A DNA stretch of 64,000 nt from Flavobacterium ovatum. Lineage in GTDB: Bacteria; Bacteroidota; Bacteroidia; Flavobacteriales; Flavobacteriaceae. The notes under the pieces were generated by a model. It had not been told where the DNA came from, did no database searches, and saw nothing but the letters and a program-made list of their open reading frames with translations. Position 1 is the stretch's first letter; each line of letters opens with the position of its first letter. A program made the translations under genes and the position numbers. This document shows, piece by piece, positions 46,448 through 54,914 of the stretch. The stretch covers positions 4,016,001 to 4,080,000 of the forward strand of contig NZ_CP160035.1 in the NCBI RefSeq assembly GCF_040703125.1, written 5' to 3'.

Positions 46448-46769
46448 TTTTTCTTTTTATTCTCTAGCTCTTGCTATGTATTTGTCCTTTCTTTTATTTC
46501 CTCCTTCCTTTTTTAATAAAATGATGATGCAGTCCTAAAAAGTGATCAAAGACTAATTTTATAAGACAAAACGGGAGATGTATAGCTTTCTTAAAATAAA
46601 TCCAAAAACAAATACATGCGTTATCTACTATTTTAGATAATTAACTGTATTTATATCATCTATAAATTCACAATTATGACTTATTAATAATTTTGCTCCC
46701 ATTAAAAAACTTAAAATGTTTTCTGTAAAACTAGACTACTTGTTAAAAATAACTATATTTAACCCCTAC

Positions 46770-46792
46770 TTAACGGTACTTGTAACCGTTAA
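46770..46792. promoter_or_regulatory. operator-like inverted repeat before the regulator
   Basis: Perfect 8-base arms TTAACGGT (46770-46777) and ACCGTTAA (46785-46792) with a 7-base spacer, centred 36 bases before the start codon of the regulator. The half-site spacing suits a dimeric winged-helix protein. I did not find a second copy in the other PUL promoter regions by eye. Confidence 0.5.
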
Positions 46793-46816
46793 ATCAACAT
46801 TAAAAACACCATAAGA

Positions 46817-47965
46817 ATGCTTTCAGACGAAAAAAAACTTATCCTTTGTGAAAATATTATTAAAACTGAATTGTTTCAAAAGGCCCCTAAAAGCTCTGCT
46901 TTACTTAAGTATTTAGTAAAGGCAACTTTGGCTGGTGATTTCTTAAAGGAAGACATTATCGATTTAGAATTTTTTGGTGACAAATCAATATCTGACAAAA
47001 ACAACCCTAGAGTACGTGTTAATGTATATAATCTTAGAAAAAAAATAGAGTTATATTACAAAACAGATGGTCAAGACATTCAATGGAGATTGATTATTGA
47101 CAAAGGTCAATACAGTGTACGATTTGAAAAGCTAACCCCAAATACTTCAACTTTAGAAAAAATTAAGTTAAAGAATGTCATTCCATATTTACTCCTAGTG
47201 GCTCTTAGTATAATTTTTATTTTTAGTAATTTAAAACCAGAACCACCTGTAGTATGGGAATCATTTTTTAAAAATAAAAAAGCAACGACCCTCATCGTAG
47301 GGGATGTTTTTGGAATGACAGGAAAAACTATTACAAATAATGAAGGCTGGACTCGTGATTTCTCCATTAATTCAACAGAAGACTATTATGCTTTTATGGA
47401 AAATAATTCAGAATTAAAAGAAATAATTAAACCTGCAAATTACACCTATATAACTAGTATGGGAGTCATAGCAGTACAACATGTGGCAAAATTATTTTAC
47501 GATCTAAATTCCAACTTTGGTATACGTTTTTCTTCCCATATCTCTGTAGATGATTTAAAAAATGGAAACTTAATATATGTTGGCCAATATATAAATAACA
47601 CCAAACTAACGTCATTATTTAATAATTTTAACCCTTATTTTAAAATTACAAATCAACATCTGATTGTCAGTGGACATCCAAATTTAAAGGATACTATTTA
47701 CACCACCTACTTTGGTAAAGAAAGTGAAGATTTCTCTATTGTTTCTAGGTTTAAAGGTCCTAAAAACAATGAATGTTTTATTTTCTTCTCAAATCATGAT
47801 ATGGGGGTAAAAGCTACAATTGAACATTTTACAGACAACGAATTCCTGAAAAAATTTAATAAAGAGCATATGGCTGAAAAGGATAATTTCACTGCTATTT
47901 ATCAGGTCTATGGTAAAGACAGGACAAACTTAGGATTAAAAAGCATACTAGTTGTACCTTTTTAA
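46817..47965 (+). CDS. transmembrane winged-helix regulator with periplasmic sensor domain
   Basis: A 382-residue protein in three parts. Residues 1-105: LLKYLVKATLAGDFLKED, then NPRVRVNVYNLRKKIELYY and IIDKGQYSVRF. This pattern is that of the winged-helix-like N-terminal domain common in Acidobacteria (DPIVRVEAxRLRxKL...YY...PKGxYxPxF). Residues 120-138: one membrane helix (VIPYLLLVALSIIFIFSNL). Residues 140-382: a periplasmic domain with SVDDLKNGNLIYVG and a final NHDMGVKATIEHFTD segment, also like the C-terminal part of those acidobacterial proteins. It is divergent from the PUL's first susC and is the only candidate regulator in the locus. DNA binding and ligand sensing are inferred. Confidence 0.68.
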   Translation: MLSDEKKLILCENIIKTELFQKAPKSSALLKYLVKATLAGDFLKEDIIDLEFFGDKSISDKNNPRVRVNVYNLRKKIELYYKTDGQDIQWRLIIDKGQYSVRFEKLTPNTSTLEKIKLKNVIPYLLLVALSIIFIFSNLKPEPPVVWESFFKNKKATTLIVGDVFGMTGKTITNNEGWTRDFSINSTEDYYAFMENNSELKEIIKPANYTYITSMGVIAVQHVAKLFYDLNSNFGIRFSSHISVDDLKNGNLIYVGQYINNTKLTSLFNNFNPYFKITNQHLIVSGHPNLKDTIYTTYFGKESEDFSIVSRFKGPKNNECFIFFSNHDMGVKATIEHFTDNEFLKKFNKEHMAEKDNFTAIYQVYGKDRTNLGLKSILVVPF

Positions 47966-48046
47966 TTCTTTACAGATCAACTCTTTGGACACACTATATT
48001 TATTCGTAAGGTCTTGATCATAGTACTTGGTCTTTAAACTAAATAA

Positions 48047-48094
48047 AAAACAAGAAAGCCATCAGAAAATATTTTCTGATGGCTTTCTTGTTTT
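48047..48094. terminator. bidirectional terminator palindrome
   Basis: A perfect palindrome with 24-base arms meeting at 48070/48071 (AAAACAAGAAAGCC at the left end, GGCTTTCTTGTTTT at the right). It lies between the convergent regulator gene and the CBM-like pseudogene and can serve both directions. Confidence 0.85.
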
Positions 48095-48107
48095 GAAAAG
48101 GAAATTA

Positions 48108-48626
48108 TTATTCCTTAACTATAGTAAGATCGTCAATATAGAAAATTCCTGTCCCTCCCCATTTTGGATTTGCAGAAACAGTTATATTTAACTTTTCACT
48201 TGTTTCAGGTAGAACCAATTCTTGAAATAAGTCAATCCATTTTCCTTTTTCTACTTTATTCCTTTTAAAATTAGTAGTTGTCCATGGCTTTGCAACTGTT
48301 ATATTAAATCCTCCTGCTTTTAGATTTTCATCTGCCAAAACTTTCAAAGAAACCATACAAGTTGCCACACTCAATTTCACGCCTTCACTACCAAGATTTT
48401 TAACATGAAAATTTTCGTTTTCATTTATTAGCATTTAGGTACAGTTGTATTTTAAGCACTTGCTTCCTGAAACAGCTTTTTCGCAGTATATTTTAAAAAC
48501 TAATTTAGATTTTGTCCAAATTCCTTAGTTATCGTTTTCAAAATCAAAAACTACTTCTTGAGCAGATAATTCGAATACACTACTACGTAATAATACCATT
48601 GCTACTACTAATTTCATTTTCATCAT
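48108..48626 (-). pseudogene. CBM-like secreted protein broken by two in-frame stops
   Basis: One frame runs from a signal peptide at 48626 (MKMKLVVAMVLLRSS, then ELSAQ) to a stop at 48108, but is cut by TAA at 48525-48527 (after VVFDFENDN) and TAA at 48435-48437. No frameshift is needed, so decay is recent or the stops are sequencing errors. The open 108-codon end has KGKWIDLFQELVLPE and GIFYIDDLTIVKE, closely like the jelly-roll of the neighbouring secreted protein (AKGQWVTLSKEFTVPS, GNFYVDDFYIE). It lacks that neighbour's type IX tag. An internal start at 48434 would give a protein without export signal. Confidence 0.7.
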
Positions 48627-48711
48627 CAGTTTGTTTTAATTGATTAGAATTAAAATATAATTACAGAAAAACAACTAGAGTTACTGGACGTTATCTAATT
48701 TTATTAATTCC

Positions 48712-49404
48712 TTATTTCACCACTATTTTTTTAATAGTTTGATTGCTGTCTAATTGTACTTTTACAAAATAAATTCCTGAAGCTAAATTTGAAACTTGAA
48801 TTGTGTTACTACTTTGTGCGTGTTTAATGTTTTGGATAGCAATACCTAAAATATTATAAACTGTAATTACGCTTCCTTCGGGACAATTAACATTTACTAA
48901 TTCTGAGGTTGGACTAGGAAAAATAGCTACCTCGTTTATATTAAAATCTTCTGTTCCCAAAACGGAAATAAATTCGATATAAAAATCATCTACATAAAAG
49001 TTGCCATAACCCGCTCCATTGTATTCGTCTTCCAAAACCTCGATACTAAAAGTTTGATTTACAACTGCACTGGGAACTGTAAACTCCTTTGATAAAGTCA
49101 CCCACTGCCCTTTGGCAACATCCTTAAATTCCCAAGTGAGTACATTTTCCACTGGATTTATACTTGTTTTAAAACCTAATAAAGAGGCGCCTGTATCAAT
49201 CCAAACTTTGACATACATTTTATAAATTCCTTTGTCCAAAGCTATTTTCGATTCATTGATTGTTTTCCCACAAGTGATTACAAAAGGAGTGTGTTGGGCA
49301 AAAACCTCCGTAGTTGCGGCTTGTAAAATAAACAACAAAACAAAAAACGCAGTTCGAATCGATAAAAAACGCCTTTTCGGATATTCTCTTTTAAAATTTT
49401 CCAT
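48712..49404 (-). CDS. secreted carbohydrate-binding-like protein with type IX tag
   Basis: A 230-residue protein counted from the Met of MENFKREYPKRRF, which avoids overlap with the upstream gene; the Met at 49416 is the alternative. A long basic leader precedes the signal peptide (TAFFVLLFILQAAT, cut near VFAQ). Residues about 45-145 form a jelly-roll like CBM4/9-type modules (YKMYVKVWIDTGASL, GNFYVDDFYIEF). A type IX C-terminal domain follows (VAIFPSPTSE onward). It has no enzyme domain, so it is probably a surface-anchored glycan-binding helper of the propeller enzyme just upstream. Confidence 0.7.
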   Translation of the reverse strand: MENFKREYPKRRFLSIRTAFFVLLFILQAATTEVFAQHTPFVITCGKTINESKIALDKGIYKMYVKVWIDTGASLLGFKTSINPVENVLTWEFKDVAKGQWVTLSKEFTVPSAVVNQTFSIEVLEDEYNGAGYGNFYVDDFYIEFISVLGTEDFNINEVAIFPSPTSELVNVNCPEGSVITVYNILGIAIQNIKHAQSSNTIQVSNLASGIYFVKVQLDSNQTIKKIVVK

Positions 49405-49405
49405 C

Positions 49406-52327
49406 TTACAAATCATTTGTTAGTTCGACATCAATAAAGCGAAACATTCCACAAGGCACATCAATACTCACCGTTGAACCTGTCTGAAAAAATTGTTTCC
49501 CGTCAACTACATCCACCACTTTAACGGGACTTACGGTATTGAATTTCACTGTAGCCATGCGAGTATCAGGATTGATATAACCATTATCAACCAACGTTAA
49601 TCGTAAATGTCTTGGAGCGGTTTGCGCCACTACCCAAGCCACATCGCCTGTTACGGTAATGGGTATTTTGGCAGCACCAGCTTCAATTTCTGTTTTGATC
49701 GTTTGATAGTAGGTGTTGGCATTGTATTTTGTAACACCATCTGCGGCATAGTAGAAATGTCCATCAGTATAATATTCTTTCAAAATATTTTGATACAAAG
49801 GATGTAGCTTGTTTTTCATCAAACCTCTAGGCGCTGTTAAGTCAGCCTTTGCTCCTGCTTGTGGTGGCGTGATTAGTACCATTCCATTTGGGTAATTGGG
49901 CAAAAAGTTCAATCGGCGTTCTTTCATACCGCCTGCAAATTTTGAAAAATCCCAATCGTTAATCGGTGCACCAGGCCAGCTTCCATTCATTCGACTAAAA
50001 ACAAAAGGATTGGCGTCTTCAAATGTTTGGTCAAAATTAGTCAACCATTTGGCTTCTGATCCTTCTTCTAAATAGTGAGCGTCAGGTTCAAACATGCTGA
50101 GATGCACTGGAGACAAACTAACCAATTCATTACGTTTTGGGACAAAAAGAGCACCATTGGCTAATAATTTTGCAAACAATTCGGGCTTTGTAAAATTGTC
50201 ATAATATTGTGCGCCGCTGGCTGCTGCATAAACTAATTGTCTTAAAAAATGATTGTCTAATGATTGGTCCGAAAATTGCCTCATTCTGTCAAAACTCGCA
50301 TTATCGGGTACCGCTCTTGCTCCCCAACTATCAACCGCACCACTAGCCCAAACTCCCATTCTGGCCGCCAAACTCAACTCCATTGTTTTATCAGTTGTCT
50401 CTTCCATTGAGGGGACAAAAACATTGGCAAATTCACCCGAAAGTAACCGAGACCACATAGGTAGGTAAATACTACTTTGCCAAAATATATTTTTGGAACG
50501 AACAAACAGTTTTAAGTTTTTATTTTGTCCATAAGTTGCTAATGGATAAAACAAATCATTCAATACAAATTCAAAATCAGCACTATCATCTCCTAGTTCA
50601 GGATAAATCAAAACTGTTTTTCGACCTGCAACCGAACTGGTGTTATCAATAACTTTTTGACTCGTTTGCTTACTAAACATATAAGGATCATTGCCATGAC
50701 CACCCCAATAAGCAACACCATTTGCGGTAGTTTTAGAATAAATAAAACTCAAAGCCTGAGCTTCTGTCCAATCATAGGTTCTACGGCTATCTCTGGTGTC
50801 TCTGTATTTTAAATTAGCTAAATTGGCTCTATCCCAAGTCGCTCCGTCTTGTGCATGTGAGGTTGAAAACTGAGAAACAAAAGTTGGCGTATTGTATAGT
50901 GTTGTATTTAAACCAATAGTATTTTCATATAATAAATTAATAGAAATTGGATTGCGCTCCCAACTTGGTTTTACAAAGCTGTTCATCTTTGCATTTACCG
51001 CAGCGGTATTGTCTAATATTTTTTGAATTTTCCCTGGCGAACTGATGTTTTTATAGGCCAATTTCCAATCTGGTTTAGAGGGATCAATTATGTGAATATC
51101 ACTACCACCGCTTTGGCTACTGGCAAAAATAATATTCCCAGTTAGCGGATCTTTCCACATATCATTGAAAGAGTAGGGACATTCTAAAATTTCGGCATTG
51201 GCAATGGTTTGACCCAGTGACATTAAAATAATATGATTGCCAAATAATATGAAATATTGATAACTAGTTCCGTTCGGAATAATTTCGGGTTGCGATACAC
51301 GATAGCCAAAACCTCCTACTTTATTACTAATACTCGAAATATCATACGCTTGTTGCGCCGTAGATGCATTTAAAGGATCGAATTCAAGAAAAGCGGAGTC
51401 ATTGATGTGAGCACTATTACCCATCAAAATTTTTGAAGCACCATTTATAGTTACTACTCGCATCTCACCAACAGGTTTTCCAGAACTTACTTTGACAGAA
51501 GGTGTAATCACAGTAGTTCCTAAAACATCAAATAAATACATATTGCCGGTAACTTGCATACTGTTATTGGTACCCAAAACAGCCAAAATATCAGAACCAT
51601 CGGCTTTTTTTACTTTTCGAATAAAATTTGCGATATGAACTCTGTTTGGCGCAGTCGCCCCACCAAAAGTAGTATTTACAGAATAGGTTGCCGATGCCAA
51701 GGTTTGTTTCAATGTTCCATCTGCGTTTAGGTAATAGATATTTTTATCATAACCACCGCATACCACATAAGGAATATTATTTTTACTCACTACACATACC
51801 GCGTACATGGGCGCATCATTTTGTTTAAACTGCCATTTTAATGTTCCATCATTGTTCAAGCAATATAATGTTCCGTTGGCATTTGCTGCAAAAATCTCAT
51901 CGATGCCATCACCCGTGATATCTTCACACCAAAGATCATGATTCATAAAACCCGACAATTTATTCTCCCAGATTTTCTTTCCGTCATAGCGTAGTCCTAC
52001 AATGGTTCCCTCATAAGAAGAGGCTACTATAAAAGATTTTCCGTTTTTAACGGCCGTTCTTATTTTCGATATGGTATAATTAACATCCTTGCTACTTAGC
52101 GTTTGGGGTTGTGAACTAAATTTCAAACTGTAACTTCCAGTTGCTGGTTTAGAAGCATCGAAAGTCCAATTGGTCGTTTGAGACGTATTCCAGCCTTGAC
52201 CACCGGCTTCAAAACCGTAGTAAAGACCGTTTAATAAATTAGGACTGGTTTGTGCATTACCTACAGTTCCTAATAAAATGGAAAATAAGCATCCAACAAA
52301 CAACCAAAAAAGTATTTTTATTTTCAT
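49406..52327 (-). CDS. beta-propeller protein, candidate GH150 lambda-carrageenase-like enzyme (copy B)
   Basis: A 973-residue secreted protein from the Met of MKIKILFWLFVG; an upstream Met at 52375 would add 16 residues. Compared with copy A (15422-18169) it has an extra N-terminal module of about 50 residues (GFEAGGQGWNTSQTTNWTF) that resembles a CBM start. The propeller blades follow (DITGDGIDEIFAANANG, CLNNDGTLKWQF), then the shared C-terminal module: WGGHGNDPYM, YPELGDDSADFEF, WQSSIYLPMWSRL and FEPDAHYLEEG. The acidic residues conserved in both copies are the best catalytic candidates. Size and layout match published lambda-carrageenase; the assignment rests on that and on context. It belongs to the third SusC/SusD operon. 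Confidence 0.55.
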   Translation of the reverse strand: MKIKILFWLFVGCLFSILLGTVGNAQTSPNLLNGLYYGFEAGGQGWNTSQTTNWTFDASKPATGSYSLKFSSQPQTLSSKDVNYTISKIRTAVKNGKSFIVASSYEGTIVGLRYDGKKIWENKLSGFMNHDLWCEDITGDGIDEIFAANANGTLYCLNNDGTLKWQFKQNDAPMYAVCVVSKNNIPYVVCGGYDKNIYYLNADGTLKQTLASATYSVNTTFGGATAPNRVHIANFIRKVKKADGSDILAVLGTNNSMQVTGNMYLFDVLGTTVITPSVKVSSGKPVGEMRVVTINGASKILMGNSAHINDSAFLEFDPLNASTAQQAYDISSISNKVGGFGYRVSQPEIIPNGTSYQYFILFGNHIILMSLGQTIANAEILECPYSFNDMWKDPLTGNIIFASSQSGGSDIHIIDPSKPDWKLAYKNISSPGKIQKILDNTAAVNAKMNSFVKPSWERNPISINLLYENTIGLNTTLYNTPTFVSQFSTSHAQDGATWDRANLANLKYRDTRDSRRTYDWTEAQALSFIYSKTTANGVAYWGGHGNDPYMFSKQTSQKVIDNTSSVAGRKTVLIYPELGDDSADFEFVLNDLFYPLATYGQNKNLKLFVRSKNIFWQSSIYLPMWSRLLSGEFANVFVPSMEETTDKTMELSLAARMGVWASGAVDSWGARAVPDNASFDRMRQFSDQSLDNHFLRQLVYAAASGAQYYDNFTKPELFAKLLANGALFVPKRNELVSLSPVHLSMFEPDAHYLEEGSEAKWLTNFDQTFEDANPFVFSRMNGSWPGAPINDWDFSKFAGGMKERRLNFLPNYPNGMVLITPPQAGAKADLTAPRGLMKNKLHPLYQNILKEYYTDGHFYYAADGVTKYNANTYYQTIKTEIEAGAAKIPITVTGDVAWVVAQTAPRHLRLTLVDNGYINPDTRMATVKFNTVSPVKVVDVVDGKQFFQTGSTVSIDVPCGMFRFIDVELTNDL

Positions 52328-52492
52328 CCTGGAAATAATTTTAATTAATAACCTTAAAAAAATAAAAAAGCCCATAAAATAAATTGATCACAATATTATT
52401 CTACAGACTTTTTTATATAAAAACTAATTCTTATTGGCAGTATCAAATTCAGTTAGAAAATGAAACCAAATTACAAAATCAATACAAATAGC

Positions 52493-52984
52493 TTATGGCA
52501 CTACAGGTCCAACCGTTATTGTTATAATAGCCTCGGCAGTCCAAACCCCATTAACTTGTACTGCACCAATTACTTTACGACTATAAGTGTTTTTAATCTT
52601 TACTTGATGTACACCTAACGTTTGAAATAACACATACACTAATTTATCAGTAGTAACCAAACCTAAATTTGGATTTATAAAACGCTCATAATTGGCTGTA
52701 TCTGCTTCAGTGAACTCCGTAGTTAGAAAACTATTTCCGGCACTGATGCTCCATTCATGAGTAAGAGCCCCTTTTGAAAGATCCTGAAAAGCGACATACT
52801 TTCCAACAGCGACAGCTCCGTTATTACTTGCATCAGGTCTAACTAATGTATTGTAAACTATTTTTGGCGAAGCCCACCATGTAAAGCTATCATAATCATT
52901 ATACGGTATTTCATAGTCTTCGGTACAGCTTCCAGAAAACAAAGCCAGTACAAACATTGCAGATATAATAAAATATTTTTTCAT
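52493..52984 (-). CDS. PKD-like surface lipoprotein of the third Sus operon
   Basis: A 163-residue lipoprotein with the lipobox LFSGSC (residues 15-20) followed by TEDYEIPYND, acidic as in surface-exported lipoproteins. The mature part contains GALTHEWSISAGNSFL and VLFQTLGVHQVKIKNTY, the strand pattern of a PKD domain. It lies 64 bases after the SusD gene and before the propeller enzyme, the place of SusE/SusF-like glycan-binding proteins. Glycan binding is inferred from position and fold. Confidence 0.7.
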   Translation of the reverse strand: MKKYFIISAMFVLALFSGSCTEDYEIPYNDYDSFTWWASPKIVYNTLVRPDASNNGAVAVGKYVAFQDLSKGALTHEWSISAGNSFLTTEFTEADTANYERFINPNLGLVTTDKLVYVLFQTLGVHQVKIKNTYSRKVIGAVQVNGVWTAEAIITITVGPVVP

Positions 52985-53048
52985 CTTTTTATTTTTATTA
53001 CAAACCCAAACAGGATTCTTTCAATCCTGTTTGAATTTATATATTAAA

Positions 53049-54809
53049 TTATTTAATACTTGAATTATTAAGCGTTTCGTTTTGTGGTATTGGGAAATAG
53101 CCTAAATCTTTTGCTGACCAAGCCGCTGCAGATTCAACAAACTCTGTAAATTGCAAATTACCCGGACCTTTCACTAATAAACTATTGTTTCTACTTGCTG
53201 TACCACCAGTTGGCGTTTTATAAACATAACTCTTTACGCTGTAAACTTCTGTACTTAGAAAACTTAATCTTTGAGCTGTAACTCCCCAACGACGTAAATC
53301 GATAAATCTAGTATTAAAACCTTCAAAAGCCAATTCCAAAGGATATGCTTTGTACATCAAATGATTCATTATAGTAGCTTCATTATTATACGTTTGTCCA
53401 TCATAGTCTTGTGTAGGAGTACTAGTAGGACCTAACAATTTCAGTCCCCAACGCTTGCGGATGTCATTGATTAATTTTACTGCACCTGCATAATCTCCCG
53501 TTTTTGCCAAACACTCGGCTTGCATCAAATAAACTCCTGATAAACGATTAACGACAAAATTTCTAGGCGATTTTTGAGGTGAACTTCCCGTTTCAAATTC
53601 AGTTGTAATACCAGGAATGGCATGACTAGTGTATTTTTTCAAATAAGAAAAGAAGGTTCCTCCAAAATTAGTCACTTGAGGTGCTTTGTATCCGTAATAC
53701 AGAGATATTTCATCGTTTACAACGGCGATACTTTGGGATGCTCTTAATGGAATGGTTCTCATTGGCCCTGTTAGAAGACCATCTGTATGATTACGAACAT
53801 CTTTGGTATCCATAGGTTCGTTTACATATTCCCAAGTCAACCAAGCTGCTGGCATCATCGTGTTTTGACCGCCAAGAGTCTTTTTTGTTTCTAAATTGTT
53901 TCCTTGAGGAGCAGTCCATCTTGCCATTCTATTGGTAAATCCTTCTTCATTAAAGACATTGTCTTCTGTTTGTATATTATCCGCATAATTAATTTCTAGA
54001 ATAGATTCCGAATTAAAATCGGCTAAACCATTGAACATTTTAGAAACATCTTGTTGCAATGCGTATCCATAATCTCCCTTCACATTGTTGATGATATCAT
54101 TAAAATATACTTTAGCAAGCAAAGGTTTTCCTTCATAAAGGTAACTAGTACCTAAAATTGTAGCTGCTGCTCCTGCATCAGCTCTTGTTTTTGGTTCCAT
54201 TTTTGGAGGTAAATTAGCATAAGCATATTCTAAATCAGCTCTAAAAAAATCCATTACTTCTTGTGAAGTCGAAAGCGCCTTAGCATACTCAGCAACCGTA
54301 GTAGGTACTTTATCACGAATGATTATTTTCCCTTGATTAAACTCTGAATGCAGGTAAAAATGCATTAATCCTCTAAAGAATCTAGCTTGTCCCATTTGTT
54401 GTTTCCAACGTGGGTTTGCTTTCAATACATCAGTCATACCATTTAACCCTTCAATCACCTGATTGGATCTCCAAATCACACGGTACTTGGATTCCCAACG
54501 TCTTTGTAAATCACTGTCATCAAACTGAACAGTTTGTTGGTACCAAGGTACCCATGATAAATTTACATTTCCAGATCCTCTAGTTTGTGGATGAGAAATA
54601 TCACAACGATAAGGCTCCCGTTCCAAATCCAAAATATAGCTGTCCAACATTCCTCCGTAAACCGAAGTTAAATTGGATTCAGATTCGTCCAAAGTCTTCC
54701 AGTAGGTATCTGTTGATAAATTATTTGGATTGGATTCTTCCAAATATTCAGTACACGATTGCATTGATCCAATCAACACAACTATTAGTATTAAAACTAT
54801 CTTTTTCAT
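53049..54809 (-). CDS. SusD-like surface glycan-binding lipoprotein (pair 3)
   Basis: A 586-residue SusD/RagB protein. The lipobox MQSC (residues 16-19) is followed by TEYLEESNP. Helical repeats include YRVIWRSNQVIEGL and ARFFRGLMHFYLHSEF. The C-terminal part has LMYKAYPLELAFEGFNTRFIDLRRWG, the family's final signature. The gene lies 105 bases after the SusC stop. It is only distantly similar to the other two SusD proteins here, so it probably binds a different glycan form. Confidence 0.9.
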   Translation of the reverse strand: MKKIVLILIVVLIGSMQSCTEYLEESNPNNLSTDTYWKTLDESESNLTSVYGGMLDSYILDLEREPYRCDISHPQTRGSGNVNLSWVPWYQQTVQFDDSDLQRRWESKYRVIWRSNQVIEGLNGMTDVLKANPRWKQQMGQARFFRGLMHFYLHSEFNQGKIIIRDKVPTTVAEYAKALSTSQEVMDFFRADLEYAYANLPPKMEPKTRADAGAAATILGTSYLYEGKPLLAKVYFNDIINNVKGDYGYALQQDVSKMFNGLADFNSESILEINYADNIQTEDNVFNEEGFTNRMARWTAPQGNNLETKKTLGGQNTMMPAAWLTWEYVNEPMDTKDVRNHTDGLLTGPMRTIPLRASQSIAVVNDEISLYYGYKAPQVTNFGGTFFSYLKKYTSHAIPGITTEFETGSSPQKSPRNFVVNRLSGVYLMQAECLAKTGDYAGAVKLINDIRKRWGLKLLGPTSTPTQDYDGQTYNNEATIMNHLMYKAYPLELAFEGFNTRFIDLRRWGVTAQRLSFLSTEVYSVKSYVYKTPTGGTASRNNSLLVKGPGNLQFTEFVESAAAWSAKDLGYFPIPQNETLNNSSIK

Positions 54810-54914
54810 AAGTTTCTATTTATTATTTTTTGTTGGTAACATGAAATTTGCATAGCATCACCTCTAGCGACTACCAAGTCTGGGCTATACTCTTTTCATA
54901 AAACTTTTTTTTAG

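Larger units (their letters stand above)
46359..46816. promoter_or_regulatory. divergent control region between susC and the regulator gene
   Basis: 458 bases without a gene, holding the promoters of the main PUL transcript (minus) and the regulator (plus). It includes a strong hairpin at 46422-46447, a small palindrome GCAATAATATTGC (46399-46411) and an operator-like inverted repeat at 46770-46792. A TATATTTA at 46754-46761 is close to the flavobacterial -7 element but lacks a well-spaced TTG. Confidence 0.6.
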
